Part shown: positions 28,450 to 37,022 of the stretch, piece after piece
Numbering within the stretch: position 1 is the first letter of the stretch
Layout: every line of letters starts with the position of its first letter
Source of the DNA: Arthrobacter koreensis
GTDB taxonomy: Bacteria > Actinomycetota > Actinomycetes > Actinomycetales > Micrococcaceae
Reading direction: 5' to 3'
NCBI RefSeq assembly: GCF_009193255.1
Contig: NZ_WACG01000006.1
Span: forward strand, 1-64,000
DNA: 64,000 nucleotides
Position numbers and translations under genes: made by a program
Notes under the pieces: generated by a model
What the model was told of the DNA's origin: nothing
Databases searched by the model: none
Seen by the model: the letters and a program-made list of their open reading frames with translations, nothing else

Positions 28450-29907
28450 ATGGCTTTGCTCGGCCCGTCCATCTGGACGGACAAGATTTACGTCAACGGC
28501 TGGCGCGAAGGCGGAGCGGGTTCCGCGGATGCCGTTGAACCCGCCACCGGAAAGACACTGGGCAGCTACGGGGTTGCCTCCGTCGAAGACGTCCTCGAGG
28601 CTGCACGCACCGCCGCGGCAGCACAGAAGGAATGGGCCGCCCGAAAGCCGGAGGAACGCGCTGCAGTCCTGCGCCGCGCGGGCGCCCTCTGGGAAGAGCA
28701 TGCCGAAGAACTCGGCGGATGGATCACCCGCGAGGCAGGCAGCATCCCGCCCAAGGCAGGCCTGGAAACCCACAGCGCAGCAAACGAGTGCTACGACGCC
28801 TCGGCCCTGCCGTCCCACCCGGCCGGTGAAGTGCTGGCAACCAACGAACAGCGCTGGTCCTTCTCGCGCCGCCGTCCCGCCGGCGTCGTCTCGGTGATCG
28901 CACCGTTCAACTTCCCTGTCATCCTCTCCATCCGCGCCGTAGCCCCCGCGCTGGCGCTTGGAAACGCCGTCCTGCTCAAGCCGGACCCCCGCACGGCGGT
29001 GTGCGGCGGCGTCGCCCTTATGCGCGTCTTCGAAGAGGCGGGCCTGCCCGCCGGCCTGCTGTCCCTGCTGCCCGGGGGTGCGGAAATTGGTGCCGCCGTG
29101 GTTGAGGCACCGGAAGTCCGGGTTATCGCCTTCACCGGTTCCACCGGCGCAGGCCGCAAGATCGCCGAGTCCGCGGGCCGCCTGCTCAAGCGGGCACACC
29201 TTGAACTTGGCGGAAACAACGCCATGATCGTGCTCCCCGGCGCCGACTTGGCCAAGGCTGCCTCGGCTGCTGCCTTCGGTTCGTTCATGCACCAGGGCCA
29301 GATCTGCATGACGACCGGCCGTCATATTGTGCACGAGGACATTTACGAGCAGTATGTCGAGGCCCTGGCGGAGAAGGCCGCCCACCTGCCCGTTGGCGAT
29401 CCGGCCGCCGGAAACGTGGCGCTGGGTCCGATCATCGACGAAAACCAGCTGAAGAAGATCGACGGCATTGTGCAGGACGCCGTGGCCGCGGGCGCCCGCC
29501 TGGCCGCCGGAGGAACCAGCGATGCCCTGTTCTACCGCCCCACCGTGCTGGCGGACGTCACGCCGGAGAATCCCGCCTGGCGGCAGGAAATATTCGGCCC
29601 CGTTGCCCCCGTGATGAAGTTCAGCACCGTTGATGAAGCAGTTGAACTGGCCAATGACAGCGAGTACGGACTTTCCCTCTCCATCCTCGGCGACGTGGGC
29701 ATGGCCATGGACATTGCGGACCGGGTGGAGTCCGGCAAGGTCCACATCAACGAACAGACCGTCAATGACGAGTCCAACGCCCCGTTTGGCGGCGTGAAGG
29801 ATTCCGGCAACGGCGGACGCGTTGGCGGCGCCGCGGCCAACCTGGAGTCCTTTACGGAAATCCAGTGGCTCACCATGCGCCCGGAAATCGCACCGTATCC
29901 GTTCTAG
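28450..29907 (+). CDS. NAD(P)-dependent aldehyde dehydrogenase (benzaldehyde dehydrogenase-like)
   Basis: ALDH-superfamily enzyme of 485 residues. Seen are the cofactor segment APFNFPVILSIRAVAPALALGN, FTGSTGAGRKIAESAG, the general base Glu in LELGGNNAMIVL, and the catalytic Cys in HQGQICMTTGR. The C-terminal EIFGPVAPVMKF and VNDESNAPFGGVKDSGNGGR are typical. The N-terminus (ALLGPSIWTDKIYVNGW) resembles actinobacterial enzymes named benzaldehyde dehydrogenase. No aromatic-degradation neighbours were seen, so the substrate is uncertain. ATG at 28450 is chosen, with CTAGGAA upstream. Confidence 0.88.
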   Translation: MALLGPSIWTDKIYVNGWREGGAGSADAVEPATGKTLGSYGVASVEDVLEAARTAAAAQKEWAARKPEERAAVLRRAGALWEEHAEELGGWITREAGSIPPKAGLETHSAANECYDASALPSHPAGEVLATNEQRWSFSRRRPAGVVSVIAPFNFPVILSIRAVAPALALGNAVLLKPDPRTAVCGGVALMRVFEEAGLPAGLLSLLPGGAEIGAAVVEAPEVRVIAFTGSTGAGRKIAESAGRLLKRAHLELGGNNAMIVLPGADLAKAASAAAFGSFMHQGQICMTTGRHIVHEDIYEQYVEALAEKAAHLPVGDPAAGNVALGPIIDENQLKKIDGIVQDAVAAGARLAAGGTSDALFYRPTVLADVTPENPAWRQEIFGPVAPVMKFSTVDEAVELANDSEYGLSLSILGDVGMAMDIADRVESGKVHINEQTVNDESNAPFGGVKDSGNGGRVGGAAANLESFTEIQWLTMRPEIAPYPF

Positions 29908-29917
29908 CCTCCGCGCG

Positions 29918-29956
29918 AAAGCGGCGGTTCCCTTGGGGAAACCGCCGCTTTTTTGC
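29918..29956 (+). terminator. Terminator after the aldehyde dehydrogenase gene
   Basis: Stem AAAGCGGCGGTT / AACCGCCGCTTT with a short C/G-paired top, followed by a run of six T's at about 29949-29954. Good intrinsic terminator 11 bases beyond the stop. Confidence 0.88.
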
Positions 29957-30107
29957 TTCCTCAAGACCGCGTCCAAGCTCAAGATTCACGCAAGGAAAAT
30001 CTTGGGGAAACATTGCGGTTTCTGCGCGCCGAACTTGAGCGTTTGTTTCGGGGAGCGCCTATATCGTCTTACCCATCAGCAAACGAAGACTAATTGGGGG
30101 TTAGCAC

Positions 30108-30455
30108 GTGAACGCATGGAACGCAGGCACCGACGTTTTGGTAAAGCGCTACACGGATGTCCAGCGCGACAGCCACGTTGCCGGTCTCTGCGCCGAATGC
30201 GGCCGCCGGCTGGTCCCAGAATGGGCCAATGATAAGCGCCCCACGGACAAGACCGGCTACTGGGTAATCCGCGGCTACCGCTACCCCGGAGTCCGCTGCT
30301 CCGCCCACGAGCGCCGCGTGCTGCAGGACTACTACGGCACCCGCACCGACAAGGGCCAGGCTGAGCGCCACGTAGCCGGTTCCCGGACCCGGATGGCAGC
30401 TCCCGCCCGCCGCACCATCCGCCTCTTCGGAACGAAGGTCCGTTCAGGCAGCTAA
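30108..30455 (+). CDS. Hypothetical protein with a CxxC...CxxH putative metal site
   Basis: A 115-residue, basic protein of unknown function. Residues about 25-32 hold LCAECGRRL (C-x2-C) and about 65-70 hold VRCSAHERR (C-x2-H), spaced like a small zinc ribbon. Aromatic-rich stretches (TGYWVIRGYRYPG, LQDYYG) lie between and after. The tail (RTRMAAPARRTIRLFG) is strongly basic, so nucleic-acid contact is possible but not shown. The GTG start has GGGGG 8 bases upstream. It stands alone between an ALDH gene and csrA, facing csrA. I do not recognise the family. Confidence 0.65.
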   Translation: MNAWNAGTDVLVKRYTDVQRDSHVAGLCAECGRRLVPEWANDKRPTDKTGYWVIRGYRYPGVRCSAHERRVLQDYYGTRTDKGQAERHVAGSRTRMAAPARRTIRLFGTKVRSGS

Positions 30456-30570
30456 GTTTCCCCCCAAGAAAAACTGCAGTATGTATCCCAAGTAATTACT
30501 GCACCAAACGAGCCACACAGTTGCATGTGGTGCGCCAACCGCCCGTCCGCGGAAAGCGCTTGGCTCGCGG

Positions 30571-30603
30571 CCCCGGCTTCCACCCCAATGGTTGCCGGGG
30601 TTT
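30571..30603 (+). terminator. Hairpin between the hypothetical gene and csrA
   Basis: Stem CCCCGGC/GCCGGGG (30571-30577 with 30594-30600) with a symmetric TT/TT internal loop and an inner CCA/TGG stem, followed by TTT. It lies in the convergent 227-bp gap between the hypothetical gene and csrA. The rest of the gap shows only a GGCCTTTAAAGGCC palindrome at 30604-30617. Confidence 0.45.
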
Positions 30604-30682
30604 GGCCTTTAAAGGCCTTTAGGGCTTGTGCGGGCGCGCAAAGGCACCGGGAGGGTTTTTCTGACCGGGCGGCGTAAAGCGG

Positions 30683-30928
30683 CTAGTCGGCCTCGGGCCG
30701 GCGCAAACCAAGCAGGTTCTTGATCCGCTCTTCGTCCTCGGGGCCTGCAGCGGCGGCAGCTACGTTCGCTTCCTCGACAGCGCGGACAACTTCGTTGCGC
30801 TGGATCTTCACGCCGCGGGGGGCATCAATTCCAATTCGGACGCCGTCCCCGCGCGAATCGAGCACGGTAATGACAATGTCATCACCTATCAGGATCTGCT
30901 CTCCTGATTTCCGCGTTAGCACGAGCAT
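30683..30928 (-). CDS. csrA: Carbon storage regulator CsrA
   Basis: RNA-binding translational regulator of 81 residues. The core MLVLTRKSGEQILIGDDIVITVL, then VRIGIDAPRGVKIQRNEV with the RNA-contacting residues, is intact. The C-terminal helix is extended by EEANVAAAAAGPEDEERIKNLLGLRR, as in the Gram-positive forms bound by FliW. It follows the FlhF-like gene by 64 bp in the same direction and is probably the last gene of the flagellar run. fliW lies at the far end of the locus (61182). Its own upstream region lacks a clear Shine-Dalgarno. Confidence 0.95.
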   Translation of the reverse strand: MLVLTRKSGEQILIGDDIVITVLDSRGDGVRIGIDAPRGVKIQRNEVVRAVEEANVAAAAAGPEDEERIKNLLGLRRPEAD

Positions 30929-30992
30929 TTATTCACTCTATCGCAAGCACACCCGGCACTATTGTTGTGGCGCAGGGCCGGCAGCCGAATCG

Positions 30993-31940
30993 TCACAGGA
31001 CCGCTGATCCGGAGGCGGCGCCGTCGAGCCAGCCCACCGGCAGCCCCAGGGCGTTGACGGTCTGCGGCGTGGCCGTTCCCTCCAGCCCTTCCACGGCGAC
31101 TGCGTCAACCACTGACGCAGCGCGGATCTCTCCCACCCACGCCGCGGTGTCCTCGGCCTTCCGCCCGGCGTCGACGGCAACCCACAGCTGGTCCGGGGCG
31201 AGGGCAGAAATCAAGGTGGTGTGCCTGCCGATTTCGCTGACGCCCCGGCCAATCCCGTACGCGAGGAAGATGGGGTGTCCGGCGAGCACTCCCGCTGCCC
31301 TGGCGGTCGCGACGGCGCGGCGGTCCCCCGCGCGCCCCACACCCGAACCGTCGACCGCTCCGGCTGCCCGCAGTGCCTGGGCGCTGAACCCGGCCGCCGC
31401 CGCCATGGACTCGCACACCAGCAAGGGGTCCTGTCCCAGGCCGACGACGATCACCAGGTCTCCCGCTCCGTCAAGTGGAGCCGGAACTTCCTGGCGCGGC
31501 GCCGGGTGGCCTGCCCCAGCCCCGGAAGCGAGCTGGGGGAAGGCTGCAGGAACCGGCACGCTTTCCGGAGGACGGGTGGGGGCACCCGTGTTCTGCGACA
31601 GGTCCGCCATCAGCTCGGCGAAGGCGTTCGTTCCGGTGGAGACGTCCGGCAGGGCCGGAACGGACGGACGGTATCCGCCTTCGGCCTCCTCCGCACGGGC
31701 CAGCAGCGCGCCGATTCCGGCACGGCTGGGCAGGTCCGCATCCACCGGGGCAGCGCGGCGCCCCCGCGGTGGTAGCTCCACCGTCACCTCGTAGTGGTGG
31801 CGCGCCAGGAACCCCCCGATGCCGCCCACGGTTACCTTTTCGGCAGCGATGATCCGGGCCCGCGGCCCGTGCTCTGCAAGGACCTGCGCTTTCAGCGCAT
31901 CAAGGGACGGGCCCTCAAGCTGAAATCGTCTCGGTTCCAC
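30993..31940 (-). CDS. FlhF-like protein without a P-loop
   Basis: A 315-residue protein directly after flhA, where flhF is normally found. The N-terminus (RRFQLEGPSLDALKAQVLAEHGPRARIIAAEKV) matches the FlhF start pattern of a conserved Arg-Phe and LxxLKxxxGxxAxI. A Pro/Ala-rich linker follows (about 60-165). The C-terminal half (about 170-315) looks like an SRP-GTPase fold remnant (LVIVVGLGQDP, PIFLAYGIG, DQLWVAVDAGRK, VVDAVAVEGLEGTATPQTVNAL), but no GxxGxGKT/S is present. The GTG start has AGGAG 6 bases upstream and lies 26 bp inside the flhA 3' end, so it is coupled. GTP binding seems unlikely. Confidence 0.7.
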   Translation of the reverse strand: MEPRRFQLEGPSLDALKAQVLAEHGPRARIIAAEKVTVGGIGGFLARHHYEVTVELPPRGRRAAPVDADLPSRAGIGALLARAEEAEGGYRPSVPALPDVSTGTNAFAELMADLSQNTGAPTRPPESVPVPAAFPQLASGAGAGHPAPRQEVPAPLDGAGDLVIVVGLGQDPLLVCESMAAAAGFSAQALRAAGAVDGSGVGRAGDRRAVATARAAGVLAGHPIFLAYGIGRGVSEIGRHTTLISALAPDQLWVAVDAGRKAEDTAAWVGEIRAASVVDAVAVEGLEGTATPQTVNALGLPVGWLDGAASGSAVL

Positions 31941-33966
31941 GGAGCACTCCTACTGTTTCAATGTTCACGTTCGCGGCGGTTGCCTCCTGGTAGGAGAGCA
32001 CCGGAAGTCCGTTGGCCTGTGCCGAAACGAGCCGGCGGATAGCCGGCCGCAGGGCGGGAGCGCATACCAGGACCGCGGTGTGGCCCGCGTTCTCCACTGC
32101 GGCCACAGTGGACTTAAGTGATCCTATGATGCTTTCGATCCGGGCAGGGTCCAGCAGGATCTGCGTGCCCTGGTCCGAGGGACGCAGGCTCTCCAGCATG
32201 GCCTGTTCCAGGGAAGGGTCGATCATGATCACGCGCAGGACTCCGGACTCCACGTACTGGGCTGCCAGGGCTGGGCCGAGGGCCTGCCGGGCTGCCTCAA
32301 TGAGGCCTTCGGGATCCGGCGACGTCTTGGCCCTCAAGAGCAGCGACTCGTAGATGCGCGGCAGGTCATTGATGGGGATCTGCTCCGCGAGCAGGCCCTG
32401 CAGCACGCGCTGCACCTCGGCCAGGGAGAGCACGTTCGGAACCAGTTCATCCACTGCGGAGGGGCTGACCTGCTTGACGCCTTCGGTGAGCACCCGCACG
32501 TCTTCCCGGGTGAGCAGCCGGGCGGCGTTGGCGGTGATGATCGCGGAGAGGTGGGTGACCAGGACGGATACCCGGTCGATCACCGTAGCGCCGGCCATCT
32601 CCGCGGCATGGCGCATTTCGGTGGGAACCCACTTTCCGGAAAGTCCGAAGACCGGTTCCACCGTGGCGGTGCCGGGGAGCCCGTCCAGGAAATCGCCCAG
32701 CGCCAGGACCTTGCCGGCCGGTGCCTCGCCGCGGCCTGCCTCGACGCCGGCAATCCGGATCACGTAGGTGGACGCGGGCAGGTCTACGCTGTCCCGGGTC
32801 CGTACCGGCGGAACCACAATGCCGAGCTCCAGGGCGATCTTCCGCCGCAGCGCCCGGACGCGGGCCAGGAGGTCGTCCGAGCCGCCGGTGACAATGTCCA
32901 CCAGGTCCGGGGAAAGCATCACTTCCAGGGCGTGGACACGCATTTGTTCGATCAGGTCCTCGGTGGTGTCCGAGGCAGGTGCCGCGGTCAGCTGCGCCAC
33001 CGGGTCCGCCGCCGCGGCTTCTTCCGCGGCCTGGCGTGCCTTGACCCTCTGGCTGGCGAAGATCAGGAGTGCGCCAATGACAATGAACGGGATCTTCGGC
33101 ATACCCGGGATCAGGGCCATCACGATCGCCGCGGCACCTGCGATCATCAGCGCGTTCCGTGACTGGCTGAGCTCGGCAGACGCCGTTGATGCCATGTCCG
33201 ATTCGGCGTTGGAGCGGGTGACGATCATGCCGGTGGAGACGGCCATGAGCAGGGCCGGTATCTGGGTGACCAGGCCGTCGCCGATGGTGAGCAGCGTGTA
33301 CGTGTCGATGGCTTCGCCGGCGGACATTCCGCGCTGCAGCATACCGATCGCGATGCCGCCCACCACGTTGATGATGATGATGATCAGGCCGGCGATCGCG
33401 TCGCCCTTCACGAACTTGGACGCACCGTCCATGGCACCGTAGAAGTCCGCCTCCGCTGAGACCTCGGCACGGCGTTCGCGCGCCTGGATGTCCGTGATCA
33501 GGCCGGCATTGAGGTCCGCGTCGATGGCCATCTGCTTGCCGGGCATGGCGTCCAGGGTGAAGCGCGCGCCGACTTCGGCCACACGCTCGGCGCCCTTGGT
33601 GACCACCACGAACTGGATCACCACCAGGATCAGGAAGATCACCGCGCCGATGATCAGGGAACCGCCCACGGCCACGTGCCCGAAAGCCTCGATGACCTGC
33701 CCGGCGTACCCGTCGCCGAGCACGAGACGGGTTGAGGCAACGTTCAGTCCCAGCCGGAAGAGGGTGGCAACCAGCAGCATGGAGGGGAACACCGAGAAGT
33801 CCAGCGGCTTCTTCACGAACATGGTGGTCAGCAGGATCACCAGTGCCAGCAGGATGTTGATGATGATCAGGAAGTCCAGGAGGCCGGCGGGCACGGGGAC
33901 CACCAGCAGCAGGATAATTCCGATCACGCCCACGGGGATGGTGAGCTTCAGGAGGTTGCGGTTCAC
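31915..33966 (-). CDS. flhA: Flagellar type III export protein FlhA
   Basis: Export-gate protein of 683 residues. About eight membrane helices fill residues 1-320 (VGVIGIILLLVVPVPAGLLDFLI onward). The FHIPEP-family signature region contains MPGKQMAIDADLNAGLI and ARERRAEVSAEADFYGAMDGASKFVKGDAIAG. The C-terminal cytoplasmic domain (about 340-683) docks chaperones and substrates. It overlaps flhB by 4 bp and the FlhF-like gene by 26 bp. Confidence 0.97.
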   Translation of the reverse strand: MNRNLLKLTIPVGVIGIILLLVVPVPAGLLDFLIIINILLALVILLTTMFVKKPLDFSVFPSMLLVATLFRLGLNVASTRLVLGDGYAGQVIEAFGHVAVGGSLIIGAVIFLILVVIQFVVVTKGAERVAEVGARFTLDAMPGKQMAIDADLNAGLITDIQARERRAEVSAEADFYGAMDGASKFVKGDAIAGLIIIIINVVGGIAIGMLQRGMSAGEAIDTYTLLTIGDGLVTQIPALLMAVSTGMIVTRSNAESDMASTASAELSQSRNALMIAGAAAIVMALIPGMPKIPFIVIGALLIFASQRVKARQAAEEAAAADPVAQLTAAPASDTTEDLIEQMRVHALEVMLSPDLVDIVTGGSDDLLARVRALRRKIALELGIVVPPVRTRDSVDLPASTYVIRIAGVEAGRGEAPAGKVLALGDFLDGLPGTATVEPVFGLSGKWVPTEMRHAAEMAGATVIDRVSVLVTHLSAIITANAARLLTREDVRVLTEGVKQVSPSAVDELVPNVLSLAEVQRVLQGLLAEQIPINDLPRIYESLLLRAKTSPDPEGLIEAARQALGPALAAQYVESGVLRVIMIDPSLEQAMLESLRPSDQGTQILLDPARIESIIGSLKSTVAAVENAGHTAVLVCAPALRPAIRRLVSAQANGLPVLSYQEATAANVNIETVGVLRGTETISA

Positions 33967-35096
33967 GGCGCTGCCTTACGGTGTTGTGGGGCGGAAGCGG
34001 GGACGGTAGCTGAGGGGTCGGGGGCCATCGTGTGCACCCCGGCGGCGGCGCCGCGGTTTTTCAGGGCCATGACGAACGCGAGGACGCGGGCCACGGCGTT
34101 GTAGAGCTCCACCGGGATTTCCTGCCCCAGTTCACAGGCCGAGTGGAGGGCGCGGGCCAGCGGAACGTCGCGCACCATGGGCACGCCCTTCGCTTCGGCC
34201 TCCTCGCGGATCCGCGCGGCAATGGTTCCTGAGCCCTTGGCCACCACGCGCGGCGCGGACTTGCCCGGCTCGTACTTCAGGGCGACGGCCACGTGGGTGG
34301 GGTTCAGGAGCACGACGTCGGAGTCCCCCACCGCGGCCATCATGCGGTTCCGGCTCATGGCCAGCTGCCGGGAACGCCGCTGCGACTTGATCAACGGATC
34401 GCCGTCGGTGTTCTTGTTCTCGTCCTTGACCTCTTTTTTGGTCATGCGGGTCCGTTTGCGGTTGCGGCGCATCACCATCATGATGTCCGCTGCCGCGAGG
34501 GCCAGGCCGGCCGCCACCGCGAACTGCAGCAGGGTGGCAACTCCACCGCCGGCCTCAGCCACCAGTGCCGTAATTGACATGCCGCCGGCGGTCATCAGGG
34601 CAGGCATCAGGTTCTGGATGACCGCGTAGAGCACCAGGCCCACGACGGCAGTCTTCAGCAGTGCCTTCACGCCATTCCAGATGGCCTGGCCGCCGAAAAC
34701 CCGTTTGGTGCCCTTGACCAGGTCAAACTGCTCGTACTTGCCCTTGAACTTCTTGAAGTGGATGCCGCCCTGCACAGCAGCGGTGGCGAGCACGGCCACC
34801 ACCACAACGGCGAGCATCGGGCCGATCACGTACGCCAGTCCGCCGGCCCCCTGCTCGAACATGCGCAGGGCTGCCTCGGGACTGGGGTTCGACGCCAGCG
34901 AGTCAACGCGGATGAGGCTTTCAGCGCCTTTGTCCGCACCGCGGCTGATGGTCGCCGGCATCATCGCCGCAGCGGCGCCGACGCCCACCCAGGCGGTGAG
35001 ATCGTCAGACCGGGAAAGCTGTCCTTTTTCCCGGACTTCCTTCATCCGTTTTGGGGTGGCGGCCTCTGACCGCTCCCCGGAGTCCTGTTCCGCCAT
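33963..35096 (-). CDS. flhB: Flagellar export specificity switch protein FlhB
   Basis: A 377-residue export component with four membrane helices (about 30-210) and a cytoplasmic autocleavage domain. The self-cleavage motif NPTH is present in VVLLNPTHVAVALKYEPGKSAP. The N-terminus is SGERSEAATPKRMKEVREKGQ, as usual. Cleavage at NPTH with FliK changes secretion from hook to filament substrates. The C-terminal tail is long and Ala/Pro-rich. It starts one base after the fliR stop. Confidence 0.97.
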   Translation of the reverse strand: MAEQDSGERSEAATPKRMKEVREKGQLSRSDDLTAWVGVGAAAAMMPATISRGADKGAESLIRVDSLASNPSPEAALRMFEQGAGGLAYVIGPMLAVVVVAVLATAAVQGGIHFKKFKGKYEQFDLVKGTKRVFGGQAIWNGVKALLKTAVVGLVLYAVIQNLMPALMTAGGMSITALVAEAGGGVATLLQFAVAAGLALAAADIMMVMRRNRKRTRMTKKEVKDENKNTDGDPLIKSQRRSRQLAMSRNRMMAAVGDSDVVLLNPTHVAVALKYEPGKSAPRVVAKGSGTIAARIREEAEAKGVPMVRDVPLARALHSACELGQEIPVELYNAVARVLAFVMALKNRGAAAGVHTMAPDPSATVPASAPQHRKAAP

Positions 35097-35855
35097 TTAG
35101 CCCATCCCCGCCAGCGTGCGCACTACCTGGTCCACCAGCACCGACACCACGCGGGGAAGCGCCACGAACACTACGGACGCGAGTGTCAGGGTCAGCAGGA
35201 TCTTCAGCGGGAAGCCCAGGGCGAAGGCGTTCAGTGCCGGGGCGACGCGGGTCAGCAGGCCCAGACCGGCATCCGCGAGGAACAGCACCACCAGCAGCGG
35301 GCCGGCGATCTGCACCGCAGCGATGAACATCTGCGTCACTCCGGTGATCATGGCCTGCACAGGTTCGGCCAGGTCGATTCCGCCGGCCAGCGGCAGCGCA
35401 GTGAAACTGCGGGCAAGCCCGGAGATGATCATCTGGTAGCCGTCGGAGGCGAAGAGGAGAGCCAGGGCGGTGATCTGGAAGAGCCGGGTGAACTGGGCGC
35501 CGTTGACCATGGACTGCGGATCGAAGCCCTGGGCAAGGGAGAAACCGCCGAACAAGTCGATCAGCTGGCCCGCCGACTGCACGGCGGAGAACACCAGCAG
35601 CACCAGGAAGCCCAGCACCGCACCCACCACGAATTCAAGCACCAGGCCGGTGATGAACGCCGCTGTTCCCAGACTCGAATATCCTTCGGAGACCTGCGGG
35701 GCAACCGCCAGCGCAAGGCCGATGGCGAGCATGGCCTTTACCCGGGCCGGAAACGCGTTGTAGGAGAACGGCGGCGCGATGACCAGGAAGGCCACCATCC
35801 GCACGCCGGCCAGCATCACCGCTTCCAGCCAGGCCTGGTCGAGGGTGATGGACAT
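35097..35855 (-). CDS. fliR: Flagellar export protein FliR
   Basis: Membrane component of the export gate, 252 residues with about six hydrophobic segments (MLAGVRMVAFLVIAPPFSYN, FITGLVLEFVVGAVLGFLVLLVF and others). The QLIDLFGGFSLAQGFDPQ segment is a FliR family mark. The gene ends immediately before flhB and follows fliQ by 1 bp, in the order P-Q-R-FlhB typical of Gram-positive loci. Confidence 0.95.
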   Translation of the reverse strand: MSITLDQAWLEAVMLAGVRMVAFLVIAPPFSYNAFPARVKAMLAIGLALAVAPQVSEGYSSLGTAAFITGLVLEFVVGAVLGFLVLLVFSAVQSAGQLIDLFGGFSLAQGFDPQSMVNGAQFTRLFQITALALLFASDGYQMIISGLARSFTALPLAGGIDLAEPVQAMITGVTQMFIAAVQIAGPLLVVLFLADAGLGLLTRVAPALNAFALGFPLKILLTLTLASVVFVALPRVVSVLVDQVVRTLAGMG

Positions 35856-35856
35856 G

Positions 35857-36132
35857 TCATCCCCCGCCGAGCAGGGACGGGATTTTCTCGAACAGCTGCT
35901 GCGTGAAGGTGATCATTTCGGTGATCATCCAATGCCCGCAGACCAGCAGCGCGATGCACACGGCAATCGCCTTCGGAACGAAGGAGAGCGTGATTTCCTG
36001 GATCTGGGTAATTGACTGCAGCAGGGAAATGGCGAACCCGACCGTCAAGGCGGTCAGCAGCACCGGGGCGGCAAGTTTCGCCGCGACCCAGAGTCCCTGG
36101 AGGCCGATGTCCAGGACAGCGCTTGTATCCAT
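35857..36132 (-). CDS. fliQ: Flagellar export protein FliQ
   Basis: A 91-residue protein with two membrane helices (WVAAKLAAPVLLTALTVGFAISLLQ and KAIAVCIALLVCGHWMITEMI), including the FliQ motif SLLQSITQIQEITLSFVPK. Its start shares one base with the fliP stop region, so translation is coupled. Confidence 0.95.
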   Translation of the reverse strand: MDTSAVLDIGLQGLWVAAKLAAPVLLTALTVGFAISLLQSITQIQEITLSFVPKAIAVCIALLVCGHWMITEMITFTQQLFEKIPSLLGGG

Positions 36133-37022
36133 CAGCCACCGCCCTGGTAGCTGTTCACCAGCGAGGTGATGATCAGGCCCCAGCCGTCCACCAGGACGAA
36201 GAGCAGGATCTTGAACGGCAGCGAGATCATGACCGGCGGGAGCATCATCATGCCCATGGACATGAGCGCGGCGGAGACCACCAGGTCGATGACCAGGAAC
36301 GGAATGAAGATCACGAACCCGATGATGAACGCCGCCCGCAGCTCCGAAATCATGAACGCCGGGATCAGTGTCAGCAGCGGGACAGTCTCGGGGCTGTCCG
36401 GGTTCGGCTGGCCTGCGGCCCGGGTCATCAGCGCAATGTCCTCTTCCCGGGTGTGCGCGAGCATGAACTGCTGGAGCGGCCCGGCTCCGGTATTCAGCGC
36501 TTCCGTGAAGGTGAATTCGCCTTCCAGATAGGGCTGGACCGCAAGGTTATTAATCTCGGTCAGCACCGGCGCCATGATGAACAGCGACAGGAAGAGGGCC
36601 AGTCCCGCCAGCACCTGGTTGGGCGGGATGGACGGAAGCGAAAGGGCGTTCCGGGTCATGGCCAGCACCACGAAGATCTTGGTGAAAGACGTCATCATCA
36701 GCAGCAGCGCCGGCGCAACGGACAGCAGGGTGATACCGATCAGCGTGACGACGGCGGTGGAGGGGGTTCCATCCACGCCGTTGATGTCCACGGAGAACCC
36801 GCCGGTCTCCTCGGGATCACCCGGCTGGGTGGGCGCCGCAGGGTCTGCCGGTGCCACCGGGTCAAAGGTGGTGGCGTGGCCTGCAGCGGTGCCGGCGAGC
36901 ATCAGGGCCAGGGTGGCGGCAAGGACCAGCAGGGCGGCAAACAGGAACCTGCGAAGTCCCGGCCGCGAAGGTGCCCCGGTGGAAACGCGCTGCGGGGAAA
37001 CCGGAGAGAGGATGACAGCCAT
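36132..37022 (-). CDS. fliP: Flagellar export protein FliP
   Basis: Export-gate subunit of 296 residues. A cleavable-type signal (RRFLFAALLVLAATLALMLA) precedes a linker and the conserved core: LLLMMTSFTKIFVVLAMTRNAL, PNQVLAGLALFLSLFIMAPV, LIPAFMISELRAAFIIGFVIFIPFLVIDLVV and MGMMMLPPVMISLPFKI. The N-terminal extension is longer than in enterobacteria. It lies between fliO and fliQ with one-base junctions. Confidence 0.96.
   Translation of the reverse strand: MAVILSPVSPQRVSTGAPSRPGLRRFLFAALLVLAATLALMLAGTAAGHATTFDPVAPADPAAPTQPGDPEETGGFSVDINGVDGTPSTAVVTLIGITLLSVAPALLLMMTSFTKIFVVLAMTRNALSLPSIPPNQVLAGLALFLSLFIMAPVLTEINNLAVQPYLEGEFTFTEALNTGAGPLQQFMLAHTREEDIALMTRAAGQPNPDSPETVPLLTLIPAFMISELRAAFIIGFVIFIPFLVIDLVVSAALMSMGMMMLPPVMISLPFKILLFVLVDGWGLIITSLVNSYQGGG

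Noticed and set aside
30604-30617. Palindrome GGCCTTTAAAGGCC
   Set aside because: A 14-bp perfect palindrome without partner copies in the window, inside a convergent gap. It could not be tied to a regulator or terminator.
30935-30961. TGCGATAG before csrA as a FliA promoter
   Set aside because: The -35 at the right distance reads CAAT and the -10 has two mismatches. csrA can be read from the operon upstream.
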